From contig JAJYZC010000021.1 in the NCBI GenBank assembly GCA_021800255.1, forward strand, positions 1 through 45,911: 45,911 nt of DNA. The letters run 5' to 3'. Under the pieces are notes generated by a model. It was not told the DNA's origin. It did no database searches and was given only the letters and a program-made list of their open reading frames with translations. Shown here piece by piece: positions 34,464 to 42,535 of this stretch (position 1 is the stretch's first letter; each line of letters opens with the position of its first letter). Both the position numbers and the translations under genes were made by a program. Origin of the DNA: Acidobacteriota bacterium (lineage in GTDB: Bacteria; Acidobacteriota; Terriglobia; Terriglobales; Acidobacteriaceae).

Positions 34464-34739
34464 TTGTTTCATTTTGTCTGGAAAAGCATTTCGGCGCCGC
34501 AGCGCGCAGGCCCCCTCGCAGATGTTGGCCCGGAAGACATCCGAGCATTGCCGGCCAAGCGCGTCCTGGCGGCGCACGCCGGTGATGCGCTCGGCGGCGC
34601 GGTTGAAGGCCGTGATGCGCCACTGGTGATCGACGGTGAAGACGCCCTCGTTGATCGAGTCGAGGATCGGGTCGTGCGTCCCATCGGAATGCGCATCGCC
34701 GGGTGAAGTTGGAGCCGGATTGCTGTCAAAATCGGCCAT
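34461..34739 (-). pseudogene. Truncated PAS-domain regulator (sigma-54 activator N-terminus)
   Basis: 92 codons from the ATG at 34739. The sequence D-P-I-L-D-S-I-N-E-G-V-F-T-V-D, R-I-T-A-F-N-R-A-A-E and I-C-E-G-A-C-A-L-R-R is the PAS domain that begins many sigma-54-dependent activators. The AAA+ and Fis-type DNA-binding domains that should follow are missing, and the frame ends after unrelated residues (F-P-D-K-M-K-Q). The break is near 34490-34497. It is divergent from the NifX-like gene, the position its regulator would occupy. Only a short PAS fragment could be made, so control of the downstream module is probably lost or altered. Confidence 0.75.
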
Positions 34740-34762
34740 CGTGGCCAGGCTAACGGGTTGTG

Positions 34763-34805
34763 TTGCATTTTGCAGTGATGGCGAGCACAGAGATTGCATT
34801 TTGCG
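34763..34805. promoter_or_regulatory. Paired TTGCATTTTGC motifs (candidate activator sites)
   Basis: TTGCATTTTGCA at 34763-34774 and TTGCATTTTGCG at 34794-34805 start 31 bases apart, about three helical turns. They lie between the truncated sigma-54-type regulator and the NifX-like gene. Such paired near-palindromes fit upstream activator sites of an enhancer-binding protein. A possible -24/-12 element with GG-N10-GC (TGGTCCGCCAGATGCT) is at 34863-34878, though it is close to the ATG. Confidence 0.45.
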
Positions 34806-34891
34806 AAATACCGCTCGGCGGTTCTTCCGGCAACTCCTTATTTTTGCGGCCACTAATGCGTTTGGTCCGCCAGATGCTCACACCCTTTGCG

Positions 34892-35488
34892 ATGAGGATC
34901 GCAATACCGCATTGGCAAGGGCGCATCGCGCCGGTCTTCGATGTCGCCAGGCATCTGCTGTTGGTGGACGTGGAGGATGGAGGTGAGATTCGGCGCCAAG
35001 AGAAGCCTCTGACAAAGGCCGATCCGCTGGCGCGCGCGGCCGAACTTGCCGCCTGCGGCGCGGATATGCTCATCTGCGGCGCGATCTCCGCGCCGCTGCA
35101 ACTGCGGATCGCCGCCTCGGGAATTCGCGTTGTCGCCTTCCTTTGCGGAACGGTGGACGAGGTGCTGAGTGCTTATTTGCACGGCACACTGGCCGACCCG
35201 CGGCTGGCCATGCCCGGCTGCCGCCGTTGGCGCTGGCGGGGCGGTGAAGACGCTTTGCCAGCCGGGCGCGAACCGGATGGGAGCATTCGACCCGGACGAG
35301 GATGCGGGCAGGGAAGGCTAGGGCGAGCCATGGGCAGAGGCGCCGCGCTTGGCGCCGGTTTTCCATCCGCAGCCATGCTGGAATTGGCTTTTTGCCCGCA
35401 GTGCGGCGCAAAACTGCGCCGCAAACAAAACCCGGGCCGGGCGCGCAGCTTCTGCTCCCGGTGCGGCGCCGCGACGGGGCCGATTTGA
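34892..35488 (+). CDS. NifX/NifB-C-terminal-like protein with zinc-ribbon tail
   Basis: 198 residues from the ATG at 34892, where the family sequence begins (M-R-I-A-I-P-H-W-Q-G-R-I-A-P-V-F-D). The frame is open to earlier starts (for example 34778) that lack homology. Residues 1-105 form the dinitrogenase iron-molybdenum cofactor domain fold (V-D-E-V-L-S-A-Y-L-H-G near 93). A Gly/Arg-rich linker and a C-terminal ribbon (C-P-Q-C-G-A-K and C-S-R-C-G-A) follow. No nitrogenase genes are nearby. Such proteins often sit with DUF5320 and MinD-type ATPases in anaerobes, where they may handle Fe-S or metal cofactors. Confidence 0.82.
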   Translation: MRIAIPHWQGRIAPVFDVARHLLLVDVEDGGEIRRQEKPLTKADPLARAAELAACGADMLICGAISAPLQLRIAASGIRVVAFLCGTVDEVLSAYLHGTLADPRLAMPGCRRWRWRGGEDALPAGREPDGSIRPGRGCGQGRLGRAMGRGAALGAGFPSAAMLELAFCPQCGAKLRRKQNPGRARSFCSRCGAATGPI

Positions 35489-35541
35489 GGCCGCAATCGC
35501 TCATCAATTCAATCGATACACAACAACAAGGAGGTAGCAAG

Positions 35542-35868
35542 ATGCCATTTGGAGATAAAACAGGACCGCAGGGACAAGGCCCGAGGACGGGCCGTGGGCT
35601 GGGCTTTTGTGCAGGATACGAAACGCCGGGAAGCATGAATACGGCGGTGGGCTTTGGTAGAGGCAGGGGCGGCCGTGGCGGCCGGGGCTTGGGCAACAGG
35701 TTCCGCGCGCAGGGGATTCGCCCGGTTGGAACGTCCGCCGTAACAGCGCCAGCCGCCGGGCAGCAGGAAGTTACAGAGTTGAAGATCGCTCTGGACGGCC
35801 TGCTCACGGCGTTGAACCAAATTCAGAACCGGCTCGACGGGCTTGAAGCCGCGCAAAAGGGCGCATAG
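35542..35868 (+). CDS. DUF5320 family protein
   Basis: 108 residues, with AAGGAGG 7 bases before the ATG. It has the typical beginning M-P-F-G-D-K-T-G-P-Q-G-Q-G-P and T-G-R-G-L-G-F-C-A-G-Y. A Gly/Arg-rich middle (G-R-G-R-G-G-R-G-G-R-G-L-G) and a C-terminal coiled coil (E-L-K-I-A-L-D-G-L-L-T-A-L-N-Q-I) follow. The biochemical role is unknown. Its constant companions are NifX-like proteins and MinD/Mrp-like ATPases, as here. Confidence 0.85.
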   Translation: MPFGDKTGPQGQGPRTGRGLGFCAGYETPGSMNTAVGFGRGRGGRGGRGLGNRFRAQGIRPVGTSAVTAPAAGQQEVTELKIALDGLLTALNQIQNRLDGLEAAQKGA

Positions 35869-35999
35869 CCCTGCGGCCGGGCAGAGTCAAACCACAGCTC
35901 GTGGCGTGCGGCAGAGTTTCGGCCGCCGCCACGAGCGATTGAGGCCGGACCGGGCAAGCCTGGCCGCGGCCCATCAGCAAAAAGGACGATAGAATCGCC

Positions 36000-36941
36000 A
36001 TGCGCATCGCCATCGCCAGCGGCAAGGGCGGAACGGGAAAGACAACGGTCGCCACGAATCTGGCCCTTGCCGCGGCGCGGCGCGGAGTGCGCGCGGCCTA
36101 CTTCGATTGCGACGTGGAGGAGCCGAACGGACAACTCTTCCTCAAGCCGCGGATCACGTCGTCGCGGGCGGCCACTCATCTGTATCCCCGCGTCGAGGAA
36201 AGCCAGTGTACGCACTGCGGCCAGTGCGGCGCCATCTGCCAGTTCAGCGCCATTGTCTGCATCGGCGAGAAGGTGCTCGTCTACCCGGAGCTTTGCCACG
36301 CCTGCGGCGGCTGCGCGCTGGTCTGTCCATCGGGCGCCATTACCGAGGTCGAGCGGCCGATCGGCGTAGTCGAGACCGGTGTGGCCGAAGCCGGCGCAGA
36401 CAAAACCGGTTCGGCTCAAGCCGGCGCAGACCAGACCGGAGCGGCCGCGACCCTCCGCTTTGCGCAGGGAACGCTGCGCATCGGCGAGGCCATGAGCACA
36501 CCTTTGATTCATCAACTGAAAGAAAATATCGGCGCTGAGGATCTGGCGATTCTCGATTGTCCTCCCGGCGCCTCGTGTCCAGTCATCGAGAGCGTGCGCG
36601 GCGCCGATCTCGTTCTGCTGGTCACTGAGCCCACGCCGTTTGGGCTGAATGATCTGCGTCTGGCCGTTGAGACGCTGGAGGCGGTCGGTCTGCCGATGGC
36701 TGCGGTCATCAACCGGGACGGCGCGGACAGTGGAAGAACGCGCGCGTTTTGCCAGTCGAAAGAGATTCCCGTCTGGACCTGCATTGCCGACGATCGCCGC
36801 GTCGCCGAGGCCTACTCGCGCGGCCAACTGGCCCTCGACGCCGTGCCTGCGTTCCGGCAGGCTATTGAGCAGATTCTGGATCGGCTGCTGACGGACGGCA
36901 TCGAGGCGTTTCGGCCGGAAAGCGGGGCGGCGCGCCGATGA
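36000..36941 (+). CDS. MinD/ParA-type ATPase with ferredoxin insert (first of a pair)
   Basis: 313 residues. The P-loop K9-G-G-T-G-K-T-T16 opens the protein. A two-cluster ferredoxin module is inserted at about 63-120 (C-T-H-C-G-Q-C-G-A-I-C and C-H-A-C-G-G-C-A-L-V-C-P). The ATPase core resumes with D-C-P-P-G-A-S-C-P-V and T-E-P-T-P-F-G. Between them lies a non-conserved Ala/Gly-rich stretch containing an imperfect repeat (A-G-A-D-K-T-G, A-G-A-D-Q-T-G). Members of this family are thought to act in Fe-S or metallocluster handling. It overlaps the next gene by four bases (ATGA). Confidence 0.88.
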   Translation: MRIAIASGKGGTGKTTVATNLALAAARRGVRAAYFDCDVEEPNGQLFLKPRITSSRAATHLYPRVEESQCTHCGQCGAICQFSAIVCIGEKVLVYPELCHACGGCALVCPSGAITEVERPIGVVETGVAEAGADKTGSAQAGADQTGAAATLRFAQGTLRIGEAMSTPLIHQLKENIGAEDLAILDCPPGASCPVIESVRGADLVLLVTEPTPFGLNDLRLAVETLEAVGLPMAAVINRDGADSGRTRAFCQSKEIPVWTCIADDRRVAEAYSRGQLALDAVPAFRQAIEQILDRLLTDGIEAFRPESGAARR

Positions 36942-37957
36942 ATTCACTGGTCAACATTCGCTCCGGAATTCGCTCTGGCATTCGCTCTGGTCCTGAGCGG
37001 CCGGCGAAGGAACTGGTTGTCATCAGCGGCAAAGGCGGCACGGGCAAGACCTCGCTGGCAGCTTCCTTTGCCGCGCTGGCCGGGAAGGCCGTGCTCGCCG
37101 ACTGCGACGTCGATGCCGCCGATCTGCACCTGGTGGCCGCGCCGCGCATCCTGCGCCGTGAACCCTTCACCGGCGGCAAACAGGCCGTCATCGACCCTAG
37201 CCTTTGCACGGACTGCGGCCAGTGCGAGGATCTCTGCCGCTTTCAAGCCATCCATTCCAATGATCCCGGCGGCTCGGCGTGGCCAGCAACCCGCCGCATC
37301 GATCCTCTGGCCTGCGAGGGATGCGGCGTTTGCGCCTGGTTCTGCCCGGCGCGCGCCATCCAGATGACCCCGGTTGTCAACGGCGAGTGGTTCGTCTCTG
37401 AAACACGCTTCGGCCCCATGGTTCATGCCCGGCTCGGCGCCGCGCAGGAGAACTCCGGCAAGCTGGTCAGCCTGGTCCGCACGATGGCCAAAGAGATCGC
37501 CTCCGAGCGCGGTCTGGACCTCGTGCTGATCGATGGCTCGCCGGGCGTGGGCTGCCCGGTCATCGCCTCGATTACCGGCGCGAGTCTGGCCCTGGTCGTC
37601 ACCGAGCCCACTCCCAGCGGACTGCACGACATGGAGCGCGTGGCGGCGCTTGCCGCGCACTTCCGCGTGCCGGCCGCCGTCTGCGTCAACAAGTGGGATC
37701 TCAACGAGGCAATGAGCAACCTCATCGAGGCCAAAGCGCGGGAACGCGGCATGAGCCTGGCGGGCCGCGTGCGCTACGACCCGGCGGCGACGCGGGCGCA
37801 GATCGCCGGCAAGGCCATCGTCGAGTATGCCCGCGATGGCCTCGCCGGGGACCTCCGCCGCACTTGGCAGGGGCTAAGGCAGATGCTGGCGGAGGGTGAT
37901 TCGGCTATGGAAGTCAGTTTCGCTCCAAAGAACTCTCTTTGGGATGTAAAAGCCTGA
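36938..37957 (+). CDS. MinD/ParA-type ATPase with ferredoxin insert (second of a pair)
   Basis: 339 residues. An odd N-terminal extension repeats R-S-G-I (R-S-G-I-R-S-G-I-R-S-G) from an 11- to 12-base DNA repeat. The P-loop G-K-G-G-T-G-K-T-S follows near residue 31. The ferredoxin insert holds C-T-D-C-G-Q-C-E-D-L-C and C-E-G-C-G-V-C-A-W-F-C-P, and the core continues with G-S-P-G-V-G-C-P-V and T-E-P-T-P-S-G-L. The two ATPases are paralogues and probably function as a heterodimer, as in similar gene pairs of anaerobes. Confidence 0.88.
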   Translation: MNSLVNIRSGIRSGIRSGPERPAKELVVISGKGGTGKTSLAASFAALAGKAVLADCDVDAADLHLVAAPRILRREPFTGGKQAVIDPSLCTDCGQCEDLCRFQAIHSNDPGGSAWPATRRIDPLACEGCGVCAWFCPARAIQMTPVVNGEWFVSETRFGPMVHARLGAAQENSGKLVSLVRTMAKEIASERGLDLVLIDGSPGVGCPVIASITGASLALVVTEPTPSGLHDMERVAALAAHFRVPAAVCVNKWDLNEAMSNLIEAKARERGMSLAGRVRYDPAATRAQIAGKAIVEYARDGLAGDLRRTWQGLRQMLAEGDSAMEVSFAPKNSLWDVKA

Positions 37958-38084
37958 ATGTTATAGACGGCTGCATAAAAAATGGCACGGACGCCAGCGC
38001 CCAAAAACGCTCATGGCCGGTTTTTTTGAACTGACCGCATGTGGCGTTTTTCAGGTGAGCGCAGAGGGGAAAAAGGAGACTGAA

Positions 38085-39434
38085 ATGAACGCAGGAGAAA
38101 AATTGGTAATCATCGGCGGTGGCGGCGGCGGATTTGCGGCCGCCATGCGGGCGAAAGCGCTCATGCCAAACATCGATATCACCCTGGTACGAAAGGAAAG
38201 GCGGTTCATCGTCCGATGTTCGTTGCCCTATGTGGTTTCCGGCCTGATAACGCCTGAATCCATCGTTAATCCGGATCATAAATTCATCGAATCCGGCATC
38301 AATGTCATCAGGGGCGAGGTCACAAGAGTAGATACGAAAAAGAAAGCCGTCTATCTTTCAGACGGCCGGGAGCTTTCCTACCACAAACTAATTATGGCAA
38401 CCGGCGCCAGTCCGGTGATACCCCCAATCGAAGGGCGTGATTTTGCGGGAGTATTCACGCTGCGAAGCCTCTCGGATGCCGAAAAGATGAGGGCATTCAT
38501 GCTGGAGAAGAATCCTCGAAAATTGATCTTTGTCGGCGCGGGGTTCATTACCCTGGAGCTTGCCGCTAGCGTCCTGAGTTCATCGCCAGGAAGCTATGAG
38601 ATCACTGTTGTAGAACTCCTAGATCGGCCGCTGCCTATGATGTTAGATCCGGAATTCAGTGAAAGACTGCGTAATTATCTGGTTGAAAAAGGCATGAAAA
38701 TGCAGATGGGACGGCGCGTGGACAAGGTTCTCGGAGCAAACGGCGCTGTGAACGGCGTATTGCTGGATAACGGCGAGCGGCTCGAGGCCGATATGGTTCT
38801 GCTCAATGTCGGAGTGCGGGCGAACCTGGAACTGGCAAAACAGATCGGGCTTGAGATTGGCCGTTTCGGCATCAAGACCAATGAATACCTGGAAACTTCC
38901 CAGCCTGACATTTTCGCCTTGGGCGATTGCGTCGAGAAAAAGCACTTTATCACCGGAAAGCCCGTACCGGGCGTTCTTCGTGGCCCAGCCATCATCGCCG
39001 GCCGGCATATCGCAAAAAGACTTGCCGGATACGATGTGCCCTTCCCGGGCGTGCTTGACAATGCGGTGGTCAAGCTTTTCGACAAGAGCGTTGCGTTCGT
39101 CGGACTCACGGAAAAACAGGCCGGAGAGGAAGGATTCGATCCGGTATGCGCCACGGTGGATTCCCGGAGCAAACACGCCATGATGCCGGGGGTAAAACCC
39201 TGGACGATCAAACTCGTCTTTGACAGAAAAAGCAGGAAACTGCTCGGCGGACAGATACTGAGCGACGCTGAAGCGCCGGCCAAAGAAATCGATACGGTCA
39301 ATGCGCTGATACTGGGAGGCAAGACAGTCTATGATCTTTGTTCGCTGATGTGTGCCGGCCAGCCGGAAATGTCTTCGGAACCCAGTGCAGAGCCGATCTG
39401 TATCGCTGCCGAACAGGCTTTGGTGAAAATGTAA
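38085..39434 (+). CDS. CoA-disulfide reductase / NADH oxidase-like flavoprotein
   Basis: 449 residues from the ATG at 38085 (AAGGAG 9 bases upstream; frame open to 38013). FAD-binding G-G-G-G-G-G-F-A-A-A is at 11-20 and the NAD(P)H site near 160 (F-V-G-A-G-F-I-T-L-E). A-L-G-D-C-V is the second FAD contact. The reactive cysteine is C45 in F-I-V-R-C-S-L-P-Y, the position used by CoA-disulfide reductases and Nox-type enzymes. The C-terminal dimerisation domain is complete. Codon use is visibly less GC-rich than that of the preceding genes, suggesting separate acquisition. It may supply reducing power or thiol chemistry to the Fe-S ATPase module. Confidence 0.85.
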   Translation: MNAGEKLVIIGGGGGGFAAAMRAKALMPNIDITLVRKERRFIVRCSLPYVVSGLITPESIVNPDHKFIESGINVIRGEVTRVDTKKKAVYLSDGRELSYHKLIMATGASPVIPPIEGRDFAGVFTLRSLSDAEKMRAFMLEKNPRKLIFVGAGFITLELAASVLSSSPGSYEITVVELLDRPLPMMLDPEFSERLRNYLVEKGMKMQMGRRVDKVLGANGAVNGVLLDNGERLEADMVLLNVGVRANLELAKQIGLEIGRFGIKTNEYLETSQPDIFALGDCVEKKHFITGKPVPGVLRGPAIIAGRHIAKRLAGYDVPFPGVLDNAVVKLFDKSVAFVGLTEKQAGEEGFDPVCATVDSRSKHAMMPGVKPWTIKLVFDRKSRKLLGGQILSDAEAPAKEIDTVNALILGGKTVYDLCSLMCAGQPEMSSEPSAEPICIAAEQALVKM

Positions 39435-39504
39435 TGTCCACCCACCGCGGCGAGCATGTCCCGCTGGCAGTTGAAAGTAGCGAGCGGCGGTTAGGTTGAT
39501 GCTA

Positions 39505-40347
39505 CTACGCCACCTTCTTGCTGGCGGTCGCAGTGGGATTGAGGATGGCTTCCAGCGCCCACAGATCCCGGTGTCCCATGATGCGCTTGAAGCGTTTCTC
39601 AGTTCTCATGAAGGCCGAAGCCATCCAGCGCAAGACCATCTTGCCGTTCTGCCAGTGGGTCACGCGGCGGGTCTGGATGCGCACTCCGGCGTGCGGGCTC
39701 TCGATGATGTTGGTCGTGGCCGGGCAGCGCCAGAGCGCCGGCGGAATGTCCAGCCGGTTGATGGTGAAGCACTCCTCCAGGCCTTCGAGCAAGCTGGCCG
39801 CCGCCTGCGGATACTTCTCATCCAGCCACGCGGCCAGCTTCTTGATCCGCGCGATGCCTTTGTCGGCGTCCAGTTTCCAGGCTGCTCGCAGCAGGCTCTT
39901 CACCTGCGCTCGGTCGTCCTTGGGCAGATAATCGAGCACATTCCACCCCACGGACAAAGACCCGTCCGTGGGGACCCCGGCGTTGCGCAGCTTGTGGTCG
40001 CTCAAAAGCACTTGGCCAGCCTGGCGGCCGTAGAACACCACATCACCTGTGCGCCGCTTGCCCTGCTGCTGTGGGCCGCCCGCGGCTTCCATAGCGGACA
40101 GTTGCAACACCGCCTGGATGGCGGCGCGGCCGGTCATGTCGATCAGCTGGTCGCAGGCCAATTGGCACTGCTCGATCAGATCCACCATGGGCAAAAGCCT
40201 CTGCCCGTTCTTGTCCAGAAAGCCGGCCAGTTCTTGTTCGTTGACTTTCCCTTGTTTGCGGATGGCGCGGTAAGTTCGTTTACTGCGGTTCTCTTCAAAA
40301 AGGTTGGCAACCCGATTCTTCCAGAACCGAGTCGAACCGCCGCTCAA
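39505..40347 (-). pseudogene. IS256-family (mutator-type) transposase lacking its catalytic core
   Basis: 280 codons. The C-terminal part is clear: E-C-F-T-I-N-R-L-D-I-P-P-A-L-W-R, then T-T-N-I-I-E-S, then W-Q-N-G-K-M-V-L-R-W. Upstream N-V-L-D-Y-L-P-K-D-D also fits. The residues before it (L-R-N-A-G-V-P) belong to a much earlier part of the protein, so roughly 100-150 residues including the first catalytic aspartates are missing. A hairpin (CCCCACGGAC / GTCCGTGGGG) sits at the junction. The frame stays open across the junction, but the product cannot be an active transposase. Confidence 0.8.
39946..39973. repeat. 10-bp inverted repeat at the transposase deletion junction
   Basis: CCCCACGGAC at 39946-39955 and GTCCGTGGGG at 39964-39973 are perfect complements across 8 bases. 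They lie where the transposase sequence jumps from its N-terminal to its C-terminal part. Confidence 0.75.
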
Positions 40348-40563
40348 CTTTCAACTACAGCCGGGACATCCTCCAAATGAGTTAAGGTGTTTTATTTGTA
40401 AGTCTTAATGCAGTTCTGCAACGGATTTTGTTTCGACTGCCTGAACTGCAAAAAAGCTGAGAGAATCAGAGGACTTGACCGGTGGCTGTTCGGGTGGCTG
40501 TTATCTATCGTAATCTGCACAATCTAGGTATCTTGCTTAAGCTGGTTGACCACAATCCACGCT

Positions 40564-41832
40564 TTAACCCAAACTCTTCAGATTTCGAGCCTGCGCCAAA
40601 TCCTCGTGCTCGAAGGCCGAGGAAACGATCTCGATTTCGGCGGCCGGGATTTTCAAAGCGGAAGCCTCCTGCCGCCACCGGCTGACCGCCTGGGCCACCT
40701 TACGGACGATCTTGCGAGCCTCGGGCGGGCTAAGACGGAAGTATTCGGCGACACTCATCGCCAGTTCGATCGAAGCCTCGCCGCTCTGTTCGTCGATGAG
40801 CGTGGTCAGGATGCGCGGTTTGAACTGGACGGGAACCGGGTTCAGGTCGTAGGCGGGTGATAGGCGCCAGCCCTGGTTGCCCTCGTAGAGAAAGCCGTGA
40901 TTGCGCAGATGGTCGTCAGTATTCGAGATGAGAATCGAGAAGACGATCCGCCGCCAAAGTTCGTGCAGATCCTCTGTAGGGGACGCTCCGTACCGTTGAA
41001 TCGCGTCGGCAATTTCAAGGTAGCTGCGCGTCTCGTGATCCGTCGCGCCGAGCATACTCATTGCCGATACGAACGGACGCCGTGCTGTTCCTTCTCGGTC
41101 GAAACGCCGTAGAACAAAGACAGGCCTGCGGGCGACGCGCTCGATGCGTGCGGTTGCCGTGTGAATGCCGGCGGCGGTCGCCAGTCGAAAGGCAAGAGCC
41201 TCCCACAGCACCGTCTGGATGCGGTCGTTGTGGTGAGGAAACTTTGCAATGGCGAGTTGCCCATCCTTGTCCCGCACCGAGGCCTTGGGGCGTGCGCCGC
41301 CGAGCGAGGAGCCGGGCGCGAGCAACAGACGAAGCTCTTCATCGGATTCGGCTTCGTCGTACGCGTGCTCGCTGGCTGCGAGCAATGCTGGCAGCTCGAT
41401 AAGCGGCGGCGTCCGATGATCGACAGCTTCGCGCAGGAAGGGACCACACTCCTGTGCGGCAAAGCGCAGAGCGCCCTGGCGCGTCTCGTCATCGACCAGC
41501 AGCAGGTAGTCGGCCTCCCAGAGCGTTCGCGCCGGTTCTTTGGCAAGCCGGGCACGGCGAGCCTCGGCTCGCATCATCAAGGCGCGTCCCCAGCGGTCGG
41601 GCGCGGAATCTCCGATTGCGCCAAAGAGACTCTTCCCCTCGGTGGTGTGGTGCGGCGCAGTGTCCATCTGGAGCGCGGGTTCCAAGGCGAACCGCAACGG
41701 ATTGCGCAGCCACTCTTCGTCGTAGCGGAATGTCGCGTTTTCTACGCGCTTGCGAACGTGCAGCCAGAGGCGCCCCACGAGATGCGGAGTGTTGTCGAGA
41801 TCAACGTAGACAAAGATCTGCGGTTCCATCAT
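40564..41832 (-). CDS. hipA: HipA-family serine/threonine kinase toxin
   Basis: 422 residues. The N-terminal domain carries L-F-G-A-I-G-D-S-A-P-D-R-W-G. The kinase part has G-S-S-L-G-G-A-R-P-K-A, then the catalytic loop S-N-T-D-D-H-L-R-N-H-G-F and L-S-P-A-Y-D-L-N-P-V-P. The catalytic and metal-binding residues expected for an active kinase are present. HipA toxins phosphorylate translation factors such as aminoacyl-tRNA synthetases and cause dormancy. The ATG overlaps the hipB stop (ATGA), so the two are coupled. It appears intact. Confidence 0.93.
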   Translation of the reverse strand: MMEPQIFVYVDLDNTPHLVGRLWLHVRKRVENATFRYDEEWLRNPLRFALEPALQMDTAPHHTTEGKSLFGAIGDSAPDRWGRALMMRAEARRARLAKEPARTLWEADYLLLVDDETRQGALRFAAQECGPFLREAVDHRTPPLIELPALLAASEHAYDEAESDEELRLLLAPGSSLGGARPKASVRDKDGQLAIAKFPHHNDRIQTVLWEALAFRLATAAGIHTATARIERVARRPVFVLRRFDREGTARRPFVSAMSMLGATDHETRSYLEIADAIQRYGASPTEDLHELWRRIVFSILISNTDDHLRNHGFLYEGNQGWRLSPAYDLNPVPVQFKPRILTTLIDEQSGEASIELAMSVAEYFRLSPPEARKIVRKVAQAVSRWRQEASALKIPAAEIEIVSSAFEHEDLAQARNLKSLG

Positions 41833-42179
41833 GAACCTCGCTCGCCCTTGCGTGCGACGATCTTCCTGCGCCGCGGCCCTATGTCAATGCGCTTCGGCAG
41901 GCGTTCCTCTTCAAGTGCTAGGCCGATCTCATCGGTCTTCGCGCCGGCAAGATCGCGCAGCCGGTCGAGCATCCCGAGCGTAAACAGGATGGCGGCGTAG
42001 GTTCCAATCGCGACGCCCGGCTCGCCCTTCTCCACCTTCAACAAAGTGGTGCGGGAGATGTAGGCCCGCTGAGCCATCACAGCAGCCGGAATGCGGCGGC
42101 GAAGACGCGCATCTCGGATGTCGCTGCCGAGTTTGCGCAGGGCGCTTTTCACGGAAATGGGCAATGTTTGCGTCAGCAT
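41829..42179 (-). CDS. hipB: HipB-like Xre-family antitoxin
   Basis: 116 residues with a helix-turn-helix at about 17-70 (R-D-A-R-L-R-R-R-I-P, V-M-A-Q-R-A-Y-I-S-R-T-T-L-L-K-V-E-K-G). The C-terminus is strongly basic (R-R-R-K-I-V-A-R-K). It neutralises HipA and represses the operon, probably at the palindrome at 42230-42248. Confidence 0.9.
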   Translation of the reverse strand: MLTQTLPISVKSALRKLGSDIRDARLRRRIPAAVMAQRAYISRTTLLKVEKGEPGVAIGTYAAILFTLGMLDRLRDLAGAKTDEIGLALEEERLPKRIDIGPRRRKIVARKGERGS

Positions 42180-42229
42180 AAAGCACTCTCACTACGTCCA
42201 TTATTATGAACACATTTATTGAATATGTC

Positions 42230-42248
42230 CACTATGATGTACATAGTG
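42230..42248. promoter_or_regulatory. Palindrome upstream of hipBA (candidate HipB operator)
   Basis: CACTATG-ATGTA-CATAGTG is a perfect 7+7 palindrome 51 bases upstream of the hipB start on its promoter side. Confidence 0.5.
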
Positions 42249-42292
42249 AGTCACGTGTGCTTCAAGGCGTTTCCTGCTCTCGCGTCACTGAA

Positions 42293-42535
42293 TTAAGCGA
42301 CGATCAATTCCGCGTGGTCGCCCCGAGCGAACTTTCGCAGATCGGCGACTGAAATCAAAACGCGCCCGCCTATGCGTTTCGTTGGCAGACGCCGATTGGC
42401 GATGAGGTAATCGAGTGCCCTCTGGCTGATCGAGAGCACCTGCGCCGCTTCCTCCCTACTCAAGAGGAGTTTCTCCGTGGCGCGCACAGGTTGCTTCTTC
42501 GGTGGAACCGACTGGGAACGAGGGGAGTGATTCAT
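42293..42535 (-). CDS. Second excisionase-type helix-turn-helix protein
   Basis: 80 residues from the ATG at 42535 with AAGGAG upstream, as in the copy at 19217-19459. The helix-turn-helix region is almost identical to that copy; most differences are synonymous or lie in the first 20 residues (N-H-S-P-R-S in place of E-N-I-P-R-S). No integrase follows it: the next gene on this strand is hipB. It is therefore either an orphan regulator left from a related element or one that acts on the integrase at 19610. Confidence 0.8.
   Translation of the reverse strand: MNHSPRSQSVPPKKQPVRATEKLLLSREEAAQVLSISQRALDYLIANRRLPTKRIGGRVLISVADLRKFARGDHAELIVA

Larger units (their letters stand above)
39456..40369. 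mobile_element. Internally deleted IS256-type insertion sequence
   Basis: Imperfect terminal inverted repeats face each other. The left end at 39456-39490 starts ATGTCCCG and contains AGTTGAAAGT and GAGCGGCGG; the right end at 40337-40369 reads the same motifs in reverse complement. The 914-bp length is short for the family because the transposase lacks its catalytic part. No target duplication is evident. It is inserted between the flavoprotein gene and hipA. Confidence 0.75.

Noticed and set aside
34892-37957. Nitrogen-fixation genes
   Set aside because: The NifX-like domain is shared with many non-nitrogenase proteins; there are no nifHDK or nifB genes, and the DUF5320/MinD neighbours point to another Fe-S function.
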